Assembly: GCF_001277345.1 (NCBI RefSeq) | Contig: NZ_LIUT01000001.1 | Span: forward strand, 3,004,119-3,068,118 | Source of the DNA: Paenibacillus solani | GTDB taxonomy: Bacteria; Bacillota; Bacilli; Paenibacillales; Paenibacillaceae | Length of the DNA stretch: 64,000 nt | Direction: 5' to 3' | Shown here: piece after piece, positions 1 through 9,876 of the stretch | How positions within the stretch are numbered: the stretch's first letter is position 1 | Layout of the letters: each line of letters opens with the position of its first letter | Notes under the pieces: generated by a model | Seen by the model: only the letters and a program-made list of their open reading frames with translations | What the model was told of the DNA's origin: nothing | The model's database searches: none | Program-made: the position numbers and the translations under genes

Positions 1-9
1 GGACATTAC

Positions 10-70
10 AAAAACTCCCATCATGGTAGAAGTAGAGTTTTGTTTTTTCTACTGTCTACTATGATGGGAG
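10..70 (-). terminator. Rho-independent terminator of the GDPD-MFS operon
   Basis: Arms 15-24 and 61-70 are perfectly complementary, and two inner GTAGA/TCTAC pairs (26-30 with 55-59, 32-36 with 48-52) extend the stem around an 11-base loop. Read on the minus strand the hairpin is followed at once by five T residues (positions 14-10). It lies just past the end of the minus-strand MFS gene. Confidence 0.85.
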
Positions 71-114
71 CATATCACCTGACGAGTGGTCGATTCGTTG
101 ACTCAAAGATTCAT

Positions 115-1320
115 TTATAGGCTGGCAGATGCGGTCCGCGATTGTACTGGATTTTCCGTTTCTGGATGACGTATCATCAAAACGCAAATTAGTGCGAGCA
201 GCATACTGCCTGCGGCACAATAGAACAGAATCGAATATCCCATCCCATCAATCAGTTTGCCCAGAAGCGGCGGTGAAGAAATGGCTGCCAGCGAGGATAC
301 CAAATAATACATCCCTGTCCGCGTGCCAATGCTGTTCTCCGAGCCGGTCGATACGATGAATGGATAGGAATTGATATTGATGCATGCCCAGAACAAACCG
401 CCCATGGTTAACAATACGCGAAGCAGTAACAGTGACTCCACCCAAGGTACCAGTGCGAACACAACGAAAAGTCCGCTGACACCGATAAGAATCATTCGTT
501 TCTTGCCGAATTTTCCGCCAAGCCATCCGCTCGGAATGGCAAATACAACAAAGGCGAGTGAGAAAAAGGTCAATGAGAAGGAGGCCTGCGATTCGGTCAG
601 CCCCATCTCATTTTTTCCATACAGAGTAAACAGTGTCTCTACCCCTTGATAAGCAACAAACCAGAAAAATATAGCCGCCAGGAGCAGGACTGTCGTCCGA
701 TTGATCTGGCTCCTGAAGGACACCTTGGCTTGGGCTTCCGTCTGAGCCTGAAAGCCCGGGGCATCACGCTTCTCTTGTATAAATGCTTTCAAAATAAACA
801 AAGACACAAGCGTTATGCAGGCCGCGGCAATGAAAGGAAGTGATGGATGAGCCTTATATAACAACGAGCCCGCCCCAAAAGCCAATATAGAACCAAGCCC
901 GCCCATAAAATTAATGATGCCATTCGCTTTTGTGCGCCGATTCTCCTCCGTAATATCCGGCATTAGAGAAACGGTAGGCGAACGATACAAACTCATGGCC
1001 AAGTTCATAAGTACCATGAAGAGGATTAGTGTTGCCATTCCGTTGTGAAAAGGGATAATAGCGGTAAACAAAGCGCCGAGCGGCATACCGATCAGGAGGT
1101 AAGGCATTCGTCTGCCAAACCGGGTATGAGTTCGGTCACTGCGACTTCCGATCCATGGCTGCAAGAACAAGGCAAAGTAATTGTCGATCGTCATAAAAAA
1201 ACCGATCAAGGCGACACTGGATATATAACGTTCCAGAAAATAGGGCACAAACGCATTATACAGCGCCCAGGTAATACTAATGCTGAAAAATCCAAAGCCC
1301 AGCAGCCATGTTTTTCTCAC
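115..1320 (-). CDS. MFS transporter, GPH/SLC45-like
   Basis: A 401-residue polytopic membrane protein with about 12 hydrophobic segments. The GSRSDRTHTRFGRRMPYLL segment after helix 2 is the MFS loop 2-3 motif in the form common in glycoside-pentoside-hexuronide and SLC45-like carriers, so sugar or polyol symport is plausible but the substrate cannot be read. The start is GTG at 1320; its ribosome binding site AAGGGAG lies inside the last codons of the upstream phosphodiesterase gene, which ends four bases away. The two genes therefore form one tightly coupled operon, suggesting uptake linked to glycerophosphodiester use. That link is inference. Confidence 0.85.
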   Translation of the reverse strand: MRKTWLLGFGFFSISITWALYNAFVPYFLERYISSVALIGFFMTIDNYFALFLQPWIGSRSDRTHTRFGRRMPYLLIGMPLGALFTAIIPFHNGMATLILFMVLMNLAMSLYRSPTVSLMPDITEENRRTKANGIINFMGGLGSILAFGAGSLLYKAHPSLPFIAAACITLVSLFILKAFIQEKRDAPGFQAQTEAQAKVSFRSQINRTTVLLLAAIFFWFVAYQGVETLFTLYGKNEMGLTESQASFSLTFFSLAFVVFAIPSGWLGGKFGKKRMILIGVSGLFVVFALVPWVESLLLLRVLLTMGGLFWACININSYPFIVSTGSENSIGTRTGMYYLVSSLAAISSPPLLGKLIDGMGYSILFYCAAGSMLLALICVLMIRHPETENPVQSRTASASL

Positions 1321-1324
1321 AAAG

Positions 1325-2062
1325 TCACGCTCCCTTGGTTTGAAGTAATCTGCTCAGCACGTCCGGATAATCCGTAATAATGCCCGCAACCTCAGCCTTG
1401 ATTAAGGCTTTCATGCGCTCCTCTGTATTTACAGTCCATGGGTGATAGACAACACCAGATTGCTTCGCTTCCGTTACCCATTCCGGCAGAACTGCTCGAT
1501 GATCTGCATGAAGAGCATCTGCTTTAGCCAGCTTGGCATACTCCCACGGTTTATACAGGCCTTCGCCATACAGCAGCCCTGTACGGATTTCCGGATCAAT
1601 ATTTTTGCATTCCACCAAGGAATAATGATTGAAGCTGGAGATCACGATCTGCTCAGACATTTTGTAATGCGAAACGGCCTCAATCACGCGCTTCTCCATC
1701 TCAGGATATTGGATGATCGAGTTCTTCAGCTCAATGTTTATGATCGTACCATGGCTCTTCGTCAGTTCCAGCAGTTCTTCCAGGAGCGGGATCCGCTCTC
1801 CGTGAAAATCCTCACCAAACCAGGAGCCTGCGTCCAGCTTGGACAGTTCCTCGTATGTATAATCCTGGACTAATCCTTTAGCACCCGTAGTCCGGGTAAC
1901 ACTCTCATCATGGATCAGAACCAGCCTTCCGTCCTTGGTCATCTGAACATCGGTTTCAATCCCGGTAGCTCCAAGCTCCAGTCCCTTGGCAAAAGCCGCC
2001 ATCGTATTCTCCGGGCATACTGCCGAAGCACCGCGGTGTGCAAAATTAATCAATTGTGTCAT
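1325..2062 (-). CDS. Glycerophosphodiester phosphodiesterase
   Basis: A cytoplasmic GDPD-family TIM barrel of 245 residues. It hydrolyses glycerophosphodiesters such as glycerophosphocholine to glycerol-3-phosphate and an alcohol. Visible catalytic signatures are the N-terminal HRG (FAHRGASAVCPENT), the metal-binding ETD (GIETDVQMTKDG) and the following HD (VLIHDESVTR). There is no signal peptide, and the length fits UgpQ-like intracellular enzymes. ATG at 2062 follows AGGAGGAATAAAGA. It is the first gene of an operon with the MFS transporter; its product could feed the GlpD of this window. Confidence 0.93.
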   Translation of the reverse strand: MTQLINFAHRGASAVCPENTMAAFAKGLELGATGIETDVQMTKDGRLVLIHDESVTRTTGAKGLVQDYTYEELSKLDAGSWFGEDFHGERIPLLEELLELTKSHGTIINIELKNSIIQYPEMEKRVIEAVSHYKMSEQIVISSFNHYSLVECKNIDPEIRTGLLYGEGLYKPWEYAKLAKADALHADHRAVLPEWVTEAKQSGVVYHPWTVNTEERMKALIKAEVAGIITDYPDVLSRLLQTKGA

Positions 2063-2207
2063 TCTTTATTCCTCCTGTGTGCATGAGATATTGTCCTCTA
2101 TGATGACGAGTATAGCCCACTATTGTTAGAGCTATGTTATCATTCCAAATTTCATATTCCACATCAGAATTCGAAACCCTGTCTTAAAGAATAGATTAAT
2201 TTTAAAT

Positions 2208-2236
2208 TTGACTCATTTACATGTCAGGCGTATAAT
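2208..2236 (+). promoter_or_regulatory. Sigma-A promoter of the MarR-MFS operon
   Basis: The -35 TTGACT (2208-2213) and -10 TATAAT (2231-2236) are separated by exactly 17 bases, about 50 bases upstream of the MarR start codon. Confidence 0.8.
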
Positions 2237-2247
2237 TGTTAAGACAA
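2236..2247 (+). promoter_or_regulatory. Candidate MarR operator
   Basis: The inverted repeat TTGT-TAAG-ACAA starts at the last base of the -10 box and covers the expected transcription start. MarR proteins commonly bind short TTG-N-CAA palindromes, so autorepression by the MarR encoded just downstream is the simple reading. The assignment is by position and symmetry only. Confidence 0.55.
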
Positions 2248-2287
2248 CTATTATTGAAAACATGAAAAGAAAGGTCTGAGTTGTTTC

Positions 2288-2752
2288 TTGAAAGAGCCCA
2301 ATCGCACCCCCTCTATCGGTTCTCATCTAGGTTATACCTACCGCCGTGCCTCCCAATGGTTTGCCAATGCCTTGAAGCCCTATGACATTACCCCTGAGCA
2401 ATGGCTTGTTCTGTATCAGATCGGGGAACATGAAGGATTGAATCAAAAGGAAATTGCTGCAAAAGCAGACAAAGACCAGCCTACGACAACACGTATCCTG
2501 GATCTGCTAGAGAAAAAAGGTTATACGCAGAAATCCGTGTCAATTAACGACCGTAGGGCTTTTCAGCTTTACTTGACTGATTCAGGAAAAGAATTGATCG
2601 AAGCAACCACAGCCATCGAACGGATATGCGAAAGCCAGATTATTGAAGGAATTGATGAGCGTCAATTGGAGATGTTCTGGGACACTCTCTCACGCATCAA
2701 TAACAACCTACAACATTTACACAACAACAGGAGAGATGTTTCACATGAATGA
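2288..2752 (+). CDS. MarR family transcriptional regulator
   Basis: A 154-residue winged-helix regulator. The recognition region NQKEIAAKADKDQPTTTRILDLLEKKGYTQKS (here described as residues about 55-85) followed by NDRRAFQLYLTDSGKEL is the typical MarR helix-turn-helix plus wing. The start is TTG at 2288, preceded by AGAAAGG; no in-frame ATG precedes it. It overlaps the next gene, an MFS exporter, by eight bases, so it probably represses its own operon and responds to a substrate of the pump. Confidence 0.9.
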   Translation: MKEPNRTPSIGSHLGYTYRRASQWFANALKPYDITPEQWLVLYQIGEHEGLNQKEIAAKADKDQPTTTRILDLLEKKGYTQKSVSINDRRAFQLYLTDSGKELIEATTAIERICESQIIEGIDERQLEMFWDTLSRINNNLQHLHNNRRDVSHE

Positions 2753-3983
2753 TATCAACACAAAACAGCGACTTTGGACTAAAGAATTTATCACACTAAT
2801 GGTCAGCAACCTCTTTTTATTCCTAACCTTGCAGATGATGTTGACCACACTGCCGGCTTACGCCAAAGACGCATTTATGGCAAGTCCCCTGCAAGTCAGC
2901 CTGATTACAAGCCTGTTCGCCTTTAGCGCGATCGCTTCCCGTTTCATATCAAGTAAAGCACTGGAAAAGGGAAAGCTACGGCTTCTACTATACGTTGGTC
3001 TCCTCATATCTTTAGCTGCAACCATCGGCTATTACTGGGCTTCCGGTATAGCTTTTCTTTTGTTCATGAGGGTTCTCTTCGGCATCGGATTCGGCATGAC
3101 TAGCACCTCGTTCCCAACAATGGCAGTCGATGTCATTCCCATCAAAAGACTTGGAGAAGGCATGGGTTATTTTGGATTATCTACCACACTTGCCATGTCG
3201 ATCGGTCCCATGATTGGATTGACCCTGCTTCAGGGAGGCGGCTTCACTCCGCTCGTGATCATTACCGTCATCATTAATATCCTCATTTTCCCGCTTGCCT
3301 ACGTTTTAACGTCAAAAGTGCCGAAGCGGGTCATCGACCGGCCTATACCCGAGCAAGTCATTGCCGAGCCTAAACCAAAGAGCTCATTCAACAAACGATT
3401 GATACTGCCTAGCGTGCTTAACTTTTTGATGTCCATCACCTATGGCGGGCTGCTGAGCTTCATGGCGCTGTTCGGTGCTGAAGCACATCTTAGCAACCCT
3501 CAGTATTTCTTCTTGTTTAATGCCATTGCCATTATTCTGGTAAGGCCATTCTCCGGGAGAATCTATGACCGATATGGGCATAAGGCGCTGGTCGTACCTG
3601 CGGCCATTCTGATGATCGCCGGATTGCTTATGTTAACCTATGCCTCTTCAACGGGTACGATGCTATTGTCGGCGCTGTGTTATGGCCTTGGCTTTGGCGC
3701 GATGCAGCCATCCATCCAGACATGGATGATTCAGGAGGTCCATCCGCAGCAGCGCGGTATGGCAAACGGTATGTTCTTCAACTCTATCGATTTTGGCGTT
3801 GCCATCGGTTCTATCTTGCTGGGGTCTATCGCCAAATCCACTTCCTATACCGTCATGTATCGATATTCTGCCGTCGCGCTCGTGCTGTTCATCCTCATAT
3901 ATATAGTTATGCAGATCTCCGGCAAATCTCGCTTGCAAATCAAAACGGATAGTGATAAATCCGGATCTTCGGTTACAGGATAA
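2745..3983 (+). CDS. MFS drug-type efflux transporter
   Basis: A 412-residue, 12-TM major facilitator in the inner membrane. The start at ATG 2745 (MNDINTKQRL) has AGGAGAG about ten bases upstream and overlaps the MarR stop by eight bases. An in-frame ATG further upstream lies inside the MarR gene and is less likely. Features include the RVLFGIGFGMTSTSFPTM segment in helix 5, as in DHA1-type exporters, and GRIYDRYGHK as the second-half loop motif. Coupling to MarR suggests export of a toxic compound or a small metabolite; the substrate is unknown. Confidence 0.88.
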   Translation: MNDINTKQRLWTKEFITLMVSNLFLFLTLQMMLTTLPAYAKDAFMASPLQVSLITSLFAFSAIASRFISSKALEKGKLRLLLYVGLLISLAATIGYYWASGIAFLLFMRVLFGIGFGMTSTSFPTMAVDVIPIKRLGEGMGYFGLSTTLAMSIGPMIGLTLLQGGGFTPLVIITVIINILIFPLAYVLTSKVPKRVIDRPIPEQVIAEPKPKSSFNKRLILPSVLNFLMSITYGGLLSFMALFGAEAHLSNPQYFFLFNAIAIILVRPFSGRIYDRYGHKALVVPAAILMIAGLLMLTYASSTGTMLLSALCYGLGFGAMQPSIQTWMIQEVHPQQRGMANGMFFNSIDFGVAIGSILLGSIAKSTSYTVMYRYSAVALVLFILIYIVMQISGKSRLQIKTDSDKSGSSVTG

Positions 3984-4063
3984 CTCACATATTGGCTTAC
4001 AATTAGATTACTATGATCTATTCTCATAAGCGGCAGTAACCACAACTGCATATACTAGTAAAG

Positions 4064-4108
4064 AAAAGAAAGGTCTTGTCCACTATTTCTGGACAAGACC
4101 TTTCTTTT
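4064..4108. terminator. Bidirectional terminator between convergent MFS genes
   Basis: An 18-base left arm (4064-4081) pairs with 4091-4108 and has A-rich and T-rich flanks, so it can end transcripts from both sides. The stop codon of the minus-strand MFS gene (4083-4085) sits in its loop, so the last codons of that gene form one arm. Confidence 0.9.
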
Positions 4109-5363
4109 TTATAGCTTTCGATTGTTTGAAATCCATCCGGTATGCATTCCCTCCGGAATCCCCTTCCTTTGCCTCCGGCTTCACGGCGAACAAGGTTAGG
4201 AGGCCTCCAACAGCGGAGACCGCCGCCAAAGTTCCGAACAGCACCCAGTGATTTGCTCCCAGCAGGAGAGAGACCACCGGTGGACCTAATGAAACGCCGA
4301 TAAACCGCATACTGCTGTATAAGGCAGTAATCGTACCCCGCTGCTCTTTCTCAATTCCTTCTGTCAGGAGCGTATCCATACACGGAAGTACCATGCCAAT
4401 CCCGATTCCTCCGAGCGTCATCATACCGACAACAAAATAGATTTGGTCGCTAAATCCCGTTACGATCAACGAACCCGTTAATAATACCATACCGGCAAAG
4501 CCAGCCCATTTCTTGGCCACTTTGTTCTTGCCCGTAAATTTGCCGGCAAGATAGGAGGACAGACATAGAAGCGCCAAAGGAATCGCGAGCACCAGCCCTT
4601 TCACCACACCGTCCAGCTTATAAGTGCTCTCCAAGGTTTCGGACAAATAGAATAGAACACCGAACACGCCAAACATAGCAATGCCGCCGATGGCGAAGAT
4701 CGCATACAGCCAGCGCCCCTTCTCGCGTAATACCTGCTTTGTTGTTTTCAAGAATTCTGAAAGGGATTGCTTATCGTCACTGTTTGACTTCGGTGTTTTG
4801 ACAAGAAATAAGACAAGCACCAGTGAAATAAGACACAGGAAAGGAATCGCCATAAAGGGCAAGAACCAAATAAAGCTTCCCAGCAAAGCACCCAGGATTG
4901 GGCTGACAACCTTGCCAAACGTATTCGAAGTTTCAATTATTCCTAAACTCTTACTTACTTCTTCTTCCCCCTTAAACATATCGCCAACGAGAGGAATGAC
5001 AATTGGAAACGCTCCTGCAGCACCTATTCCTTGCAGAAATCGCCCCGCCAAAATAACATAATACGCAGAAGTCCCGCTCAGCAGCCAAGCTGCCACAGCC
5101 GCGACGGCTCCACCTAACGCTGTAATGATCAAGCTTGGGATGATGATCTTCTTCCTTCCATACCGATCTGATAAATAACCAGCAATCGGAATCAGCAGTA
5201 TGGCTACAACAGCATACACGGTTATGAGCATACTGACCTTTAACGAGCTGATTTTCAGAGCTTTAGAGATCTGAGGCAGGATGGGAATCAGCATGGAATT
5301 GCCCAGAGTCATGATGAGTGGTATGGATGCAAGGGCAACCAGATCCCCTTTTTTATTTTCCAT
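4083..5363 (-). CDS. MFS transporter, DHA1-type
   Basis: A 426-residue membrane protein with 12 predicted helices. GYLSDRYGRKKIIIPSL is the canonical MFS loop 2-3 motif, and GRFLQGIGAAGAFPIVIPLVGD is the helix 5 drug-proton antiporter motif C type signature. ATG at 5363 has AAAGGTGG upstream. The C-terminal lysine-rich tail (KQSKAIKKKGLVQK) is encoded in the arm of the shared terminator. Distant resemblance to YmfD-like exporters is possible, but the substrate cannot be told. It is a single-gene unit convergent with the MarR-MFS operon. Confidence 0.85.
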   Translation of the reverse strand: MENKKGDLVALASIPLIMTLGNSMLIPILPQISKALKISSLKVSMLITVYAVVAILLIPIAGYLSDRYGRKKIIIPSLIITALGGAVAAVAAWLLSGTSAYYVILAGRFLQGIGAAGAFPIVIPLVGDMFKGEEEVSKSLGIIETSNTFGKVVSPILGALLGSFIWFLPFMAIPFLCLISLVLVLFLVKTPKSNSDDKQSLSEFLKTTKQVLREKGRWLYAIFAIGGIAMFGVFGVLFYLSETLESTYKLDGVVKGLVLAIPLALLCLSSYLAGKFTGKNKVAKKWAGFAGMVLLTGSLIVTGFSDQIYFVVGMMTLGGIGIGMVLPCMDTLLTEGIEKEQRGTITALYSSMRFIGVSLGPPVVSLLLGANHWVLFGTLAAVSAVGGLLTLFAVKPEAKEGDSGGNAYRMDFKQSKAIKKKGLVQK

Positions 5364-5473
5364 GAGAGAAGACCACCTTTGCGTTATCTGTCATCCATAT
5401 TGTAGGTTCTTTTGCCTAGAATATGCATGACCGCAAGGTGGCCAGTTTTTCCCTACATTTTATTGTTTCTTAA

Positions 5474-7177
5474 CTATACTTTAAATCCGGACATCAACTG
5501 GCGCAATCTGCCAGACACAATATTAAGATCTTCTACAGAATGTGTGATTTCCTCCATAGAAGCCAACTGTTCTTCCGTCGCCGCACTTACGCTTTGAGTA
5601 CCGCCCGCCGTCGTTTCCGTAACTTCCTGGATCCGTCGAATCGCTTGTACGAGCTCTCCCGCTCCGGCATTCATCTGTTCGGTTGCACCGGTAACCCCCT
5701 GAATCTGATCATGCAATTCACCGATGGACTGCTCAATATCTTTAAATGCTCTTTCGGCTCCCTGCGCAACAAGCATTCCTTCGGTTACTTCACGTGTGCC
5801 AAGCTCCATAACCGTTGCCAAGTTATAGATGTCCTGCTGAAGATCATGCACGAATTGCCTGATTTCAACAGAGGAATCCGAGGCCTGATCGGCTAAGTTT
5901 CGAACTTCCGCCGCAACCACCGCAAAGCCTCTGCCATACTCCCCGGCGCGTGCAGCCTCAATCGATGCATTCAGCGCAAGCAGGGACGTCTGCTCTGCAA
6001 TATCAATAATGATCTGCCCCATAGCTCCAATGTTAGCGGCTTTTTCCCCAAGCTTGCGAACGGACTCTGCGGACCGATCCACGTTTGTACGGATTCCATC
6101 CATCTGAGTTAATGTATGAACAATAGCCTGCTCTCCTTCAGCCGCAAGTTGGTTCGTCGTTGCCGCCAAACTGGATACATCTTGTGCCGCCAGAGCAATT
6201 TGCTGCATACCTTCTGCCATATCTGTTACTGTATTCGTGGTGACTTCTGTGTCCTGAAGCTGACTCTCAACACCAGCCGCGAGTTCCTCCATAATACCGG
6301 AGGTTTGCTGGGAGGCCTGGCGAATCTCCTCCGTTGTTGATTGAAGGGTCGCTGCCGATACGCTCACTTGTTCAGCCGTATTCTGTACCTGCACGACAAG
6401 GCCCCTGAAGCCATCAACGAGCTTGTTGTAACCTTCGGCTACCGCGCCAATTTCGTCTTTAGTTGTTATATGTAATCTGGTAACCAAATCACCGCCGCCT
6501 TCGGCGATCTTCGTGAGCTGTTCGCTCATCTGATTCAAAGGCTGAATCGAGCGGGTAAGCAAATATCCTTGTATGGCGAAATATACAACGGCTGCAATGC
6601 CTATCAGCATGATCATCATATTCTGGAATCTGCTGCTGTCCGCAATCTGCTCAGCTTGCTTAGCTAATGCTTCATTCTTATGTATTGTAAACTGCTCGAT
6701 AAGTGTATTGAAGGACTTCCTAACCTCACGTTCCTGATTGAACGCAGTTTCATATACCCGAAACGGTACTGCTTTGTAAAAGCCGGTGTCATATCCCAGT
6801 TTGTTTAAAACCTCCGTAACGGCCTCCGTGTATATGACATATCCCGACTCGATCTGTTCCAATACCTTTCGATCCTCTTCCGCTGTTACCAAGTCCTTCG
6901 TCTCGACCAGGATCTTTGAGATGCCATCCTGTTTCGACTTCAATGAATCTACAAAGTCTGATTTTCCGGTCAATAAGTAACCTCGCTCATCATTGGATAT
7001 GCCTGCTAGTAGGGACTCCAATTGAGTCAAGTTATAAATGACCTTTTGATCCTCCTCTATAATTGTAGTAAACCTCTTCTCCGTCATACTCGATGTAATA
7101 AACGCAATAATCACGATAATCGCCGTAACCGTCGCTAGAATCGTAGACGAAAGAATTAATTTCGTTTTAATCCTCAC
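5474..7177 (-). CDS. Methyl-accepting chemotaxis protein with CHASE3-like sensor
   Basis: A transmembrane chemoreceptor: TM1 near the N-terminus, an extracytoplasmic helical domain with the [14 protein letters not shown] signature of CHASE3, TM2 ([20 protein letters not shown]), a HAMP domain and a long coiled-coil signalling domain whose tip reads [18 protein letters not shown]. It signals to CheA/CheW. GTG at 7177 (giving MRIKTKLIL) is preferred because a GGTTGGGGG ribosome binding site lies seven bases upstream; a TTG at 7198 would add seven residues. It is followed by no partner gene. The ligand is unknown. Confidence 0.9.
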   Translation of the reverse strand: MRIKTKLILSSTILATVTAIIVIIAFITSSMTEKRFTTIIEEDQKVIYNLTQLESLLAGISNDERGYLLTGKSDFVDSLKSKQDGISKILVETKDLVTAEEDRKVLEQIESGYVIYTEAVTEVLNKLGYDTGFYKAVPFRVYETAFNQEREVRKSFNTLIEQFTIHKNEALAKQAEQIADSSRFQNMMIMLIGIAAVVYFAIQGYLLTRSIQPLNQMSEQLTKIAEGGGDLVTRLHITTKDEIGAVAEGYNKLVDGFRGLVVQVQNTAEQVSVSAATLQSTTEEIRQASQQTSGIMEELAAGVESQLQDTEVTTNTVTDMAEGMQQIALAAQDVSSLAATTNQLAAEGEQAIVHTLTQMDGIRTNVDRSAESVRKLGEKAANIGAMGQIIIDIAEQTSLLALNASIEAARAGEYGRGFAVVAAEVRNLADQASDSSVEIRQFVHDLQQDIYNLATVMELGTREVTEGMLVAQGAERAFKDIEQSIGELHDQIQGVTGATEQMNAGAGELVQAIRRIQEVTETTAGGTQSVSAATEEQLASMEEITHSVEDLNIVSGRLRQLMSGFKV

Positions 7178-7445
7178 TCGCAAACCCCCAACCTTCAAAT
7201 TAGTAATATTCCTCCATTCCCTTTTTCGTCCAGTTGATCATGAAAATGAATAGCTGAAATGGTTACAAATGCCTTAATCCATACAATTTTCACAAAAATT
7301 TATTAATCAGCGGTCAAATACTGAAAAATAATGGATAACTCCCTGCTTATGTCACAACACCAAATTCAAGTTATGTCCTATCAAAATCCATTTTCCTTTT
7401 TTATTAACTTGAATACCGAGATGCTTCTTAACAAGCTCCATCATT
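7178..7445. other. Gene-free stretch upstream of the chemoreceptor
   Basis: AT-rich intergenic DNA between the helD terminator and the chemoreceptor start. It must hold the chemoreceptor promoter, but I found no convincing sigma-A or sigma-D pair. No gene is supported here. Confidence 0.5.
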
Positions 7446-7480
7446 AAAAAAGCCTGCCGCGAGCTGGGCTCGGGCAGACT
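7446..7480 (-). terminator. Terminator of helD
   Basis: On the minus strand AGTCTGCC-CGAGC pairs with GCTCG-C-GGCAGGCT (one bulged base, loop CCA) and runs into six T residues. It starts a few bases after the HelD stop codon. Confidence 0.88.
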
Positions 7481-7487
7481 TATCTCT

Positions 7488-9818
7488 TTAAACCTTGTGA
7501 GGAATAAAATGACTCTTTTCCCCGGTGTAATATATATGCAGCTTATGCATCGCACGAGTACAAGCTGTGTAAAACAGCTTACGGTCACTTTCTCTGTGAT
7601 ACACCTCTTCGGATCCGTTATATATAATAACGGCATCAAATTCCACGCCTTTGGCCAAGTAGGCAGGGACGACAAGCGTTCCTTTCTCAAAAGCTGGGGT
7701 GGACTTGGTGATTAAGCGCGCAGGAATATCCTCGGATAGCTGCTCATGTACGCGTCTGCTCTCTTCTTCTGTGCGGCAGATCACCGCAACATACTGGAGA
7801 CCTTGCTGATGAAGCTCCTTAATATCCGATACAATGGCTCCATGAAGGGCTTCTTCATCTGTGATCTGAACTACGCGCGGCGCTTCTCCGGTACGATTAA
7901 ATGGTACGATTCGCTCACCGCCCGGTATCATCTGCCTTGTGAACTCAACAATTTCATAAGTAGACCGGTAGCTCTGCGTTAAATTGATGACCTCCGTATC
8001 CTCTTTTCCATACAGACTCACCAAATTCTCCAAGCTGCCAAGTGCCTCCCCGTGTGCATAAATGGCTTGATTGAGATCTCCCAACACTGTCATTTTCGCT
8101 CGCGGAAACAGACGTTTCAGAAATTCCAGCTGGAAGCCGGAATAGTCCTGAACCTCATCGACAATCACATGACGAATAGATGTGTTGGTGCGGAAACCTT
8201 GAAGCAGCTCCTTTAAATACAGGAACGGAGTCGCATCCTCGTACAGCAGCGATTTATTGTCCAGGGAAGATACAGTGAGGCTGATGATATCCTCCCAATA
8301 TGGAGGAAGCTCTTCCATATTTCCTGCAGCAAGACGGAAAAGCGACTCATCCGTATAGAGTTTACGGTACATTCCTTTTACATCCACATATCTATACCGT
8401 TTGATCCAGCGTCTAATCGGCTTGAGACGATCGCTGATGACCATCTTGGCGAGAATTTCCTTCTCCTTCTCAAAGTCATCAAAGGTCTCCGTCTTACGGC
8501 TTTGCTTACGCTTCATCGTTTGGAAGGCCCGTTGGTAATCCTCCGTATCCAATAGTTCGATTTGCTCTTCGACCCAAGGGGCATTTAATTCATCGTGAGC
8601 AAACTCAGACAGTCGTTTCAGCATCCATTCCTTCATGAGATCAATCCGGCCAGCTAGCTTAACCGCCGAGTCATACCCGTAGAACTTTGCACTCATCTCA
8701 TCTGAGCTGACGATCACCCTGCCCTGGAATACAACCGGCTTGAAGAGCATCCCATCCTTTTCCAGAAGCTCCTTGTATCGTCTAATCGTATCCAAATAGG
8801 CTCCAGACGATTTGTAGGATATACTCTCCAAACGTGCACGGTACTGTGGCGAATCGTCCGCATTTAACAAATGTTCCGTCTGTGTAAACACATCTTCAAG
8901 GTCAAATTCCTTGCCGAGCCGATGCTCAAGATAGGATTGGAAGGTAGTCTGCTGCATATTGTCTTCTCCTAATTCGGGAAGCACCGTGGATACATAGCTG
9001 TTAAACAGCGGGTTGGGTGAGAACAAGATCATCTGGTCAGCTCTAAGCGTCTCCCGATATTTATACAGTAAGTAGGCGACTCGCTGCAGGGCCGCTGAAG
9101 TTTTGCCGCTGCCTGCTGCTCCCTGAACAATCAGCATCCGCGTCTTGTCGTTACGTATAACAGCATTCTGTTCCTTCTGGATCGTGGCGACGATACTCTT
9201 CATACGATCATCCGCGCTATGGCTAAGTACCTGCTGCAGCAGCTCATCACCAATGGTCACGCCCGTATCAAATAACACCTTGATCTCGCCGCTATGGATG
9301 ACAAATTGACGTTTCAGCAGCATTTTGCCTTCGACCGTACCTGAAGGCGTCTCATATTGTGCTGGACCGGGAGCTCCATCGTAATATAGACTGGAAATCG
9401 GAGCACGCCAGTCGTATACCAGAAATGTCTCTGAATCTTCATCCAGGAACGATCCGGTTCCCAAATAAATGGTTTCCGTCTCACCCGATCCTTCCTCTTG
9501 AAAATCAATGCGTCCAAAGTAAGGGGATTCTACAAGCTTTCTATACTTCTTAAGCTGTTTGCTGGACTGCAGATGAGCATGCTCCCTTTCAGCAAGCACC
9601 TGAGACTGCTGCCTTAAGTTGGTCGATGTCTCGCCCAAATCATCAGGGTTGCTGAAGTTAACCGTAACCTCATCCCAGAAATCCTTCCGCATATCAATAA
9701 CAACTTCACGGATATCGCCAACGCTGGCTTCCAACTGGGATATTTTATTACCGATCTTTCGGGTGACATCCGTCACCCTTACCTGTTCTTCTTGCCAATC
9801 TTGTTCGCTGATAGCCAT
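7488..9818 (-). CDS. helD: RNA polymerase recycling ATPase HelD
   Basis: A 776-residue superfamily 1 UvrD/Rep-like ATPase of the HelD type, which rescues stalled or post-termination RNA polymerase in Firmicutes. Visible parts are an N-terminal coiled coil, the HelD signature YDWRAPISSLYYD (about 134-147), Walker A GAAGSGKT (233-240), Walker B VDEVQDYSGFQ, and C-terminal helicase motifs LTQSYRSTYEI and YTACTRAMHKL. The length matches B. subtilis HelD (YvgS, about 770). ATG at 9818 has a GGGGGAT site upstream. It is monocistronic, with its own terminator and a divergent promoter just upstream. Confidence 0.93.
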   Translation of the reverse strand: MAISEQDWQEEQVRVTDVTRKIGNKISQLEASVGDIREVVIDMRKDFWDEVTVNFSNPDDLGETSTNLRQQSQVLAEREHAHLQSSKQLKKYRKLVESPYFGRIDFQEEGSGETETIYLGTGSFLDEDSETFLVYDWRAPISSLYYDGAPGPAQYETPSGTVEGKMLLKRQFVIHSGEIKVLFDTGVTIGDELLQQVLSHSADDRMKSIVATIQKEQNAVIRNDKTRMLIVQGAAGSGKTSAALQRVAYLLYKYRETLRADQMILFSPNPLFNSYVSTVLPELGEDNMQQTTFQSYLEHRLGKEFDLEDVFTQTEHLLNADDSPQYRARLESISYKSSGAYLDTIRRYKELLEKDGMLFKPVVFQGRVIVSSDEMSAKFYGYDSAVKLAGRIDLMKEWMLKRLSEFAHDELNAPWVEEQIELLDTEDYQRAFQTMKRKQSRKTETFDDFEKEKEILAKMVISDRLKPIRRWIKRYRYVDVKGMYRKLYTDESLFRLAAGNMEELPPYWEDIISLTVSSLDNKSLLYEDATPFLYLKELLQGFRTNTSIRHVIVDEVQDYSGFQLEFLKRLFPRAKMTVLGDLNQAIYAHGEALGSLENLVSLYGKEDTEVINLTQSYRSTYEIVEFTRQMIPGGERIVPFNRTGEAPRVVQITDEEALHGAIVSDIKELHQQGLQYVAVICRTEEESRRVHEQLSEDIPARLITKSTPAFEKGTLVVPAYLAKGVEFDAVIIYNGSEEVYHRESDRKLFYTACTRAMHKLHIYYTGEKSHFIPHKV

Positions 9819-9841
9819 GATTCATCCCCCTAATATACTGG

Positions 9842-9870
9842 TTGACAGCGTGATTTGTCTGTGATACAAT
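9842..9870 (+). promoter_or_regulatory. Consensus sigma-A promoter with no obvious gene
   Basis: TTGACA (9842-9847), a 17-base spacer and TACAAT (9865-9870), pointing away from helD. It is one of the best promoter matches in the window, yet nothing annotated starts after it. Confidence 0.7.
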
Positions 9871-9876
9871 ATAATT

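Noticed and set aside
1-110. Mobile-element end suggested by the long inverted repeat at 15-70
   Set aside because: Single copy, no direct repeats or transposase; a T-run on the minus strand makes it a terminator.
7352-7690. Minus-strand frame overlapping the end of helD
   Set aside because: Out of frame with HelD and crosses its terminator; no family.
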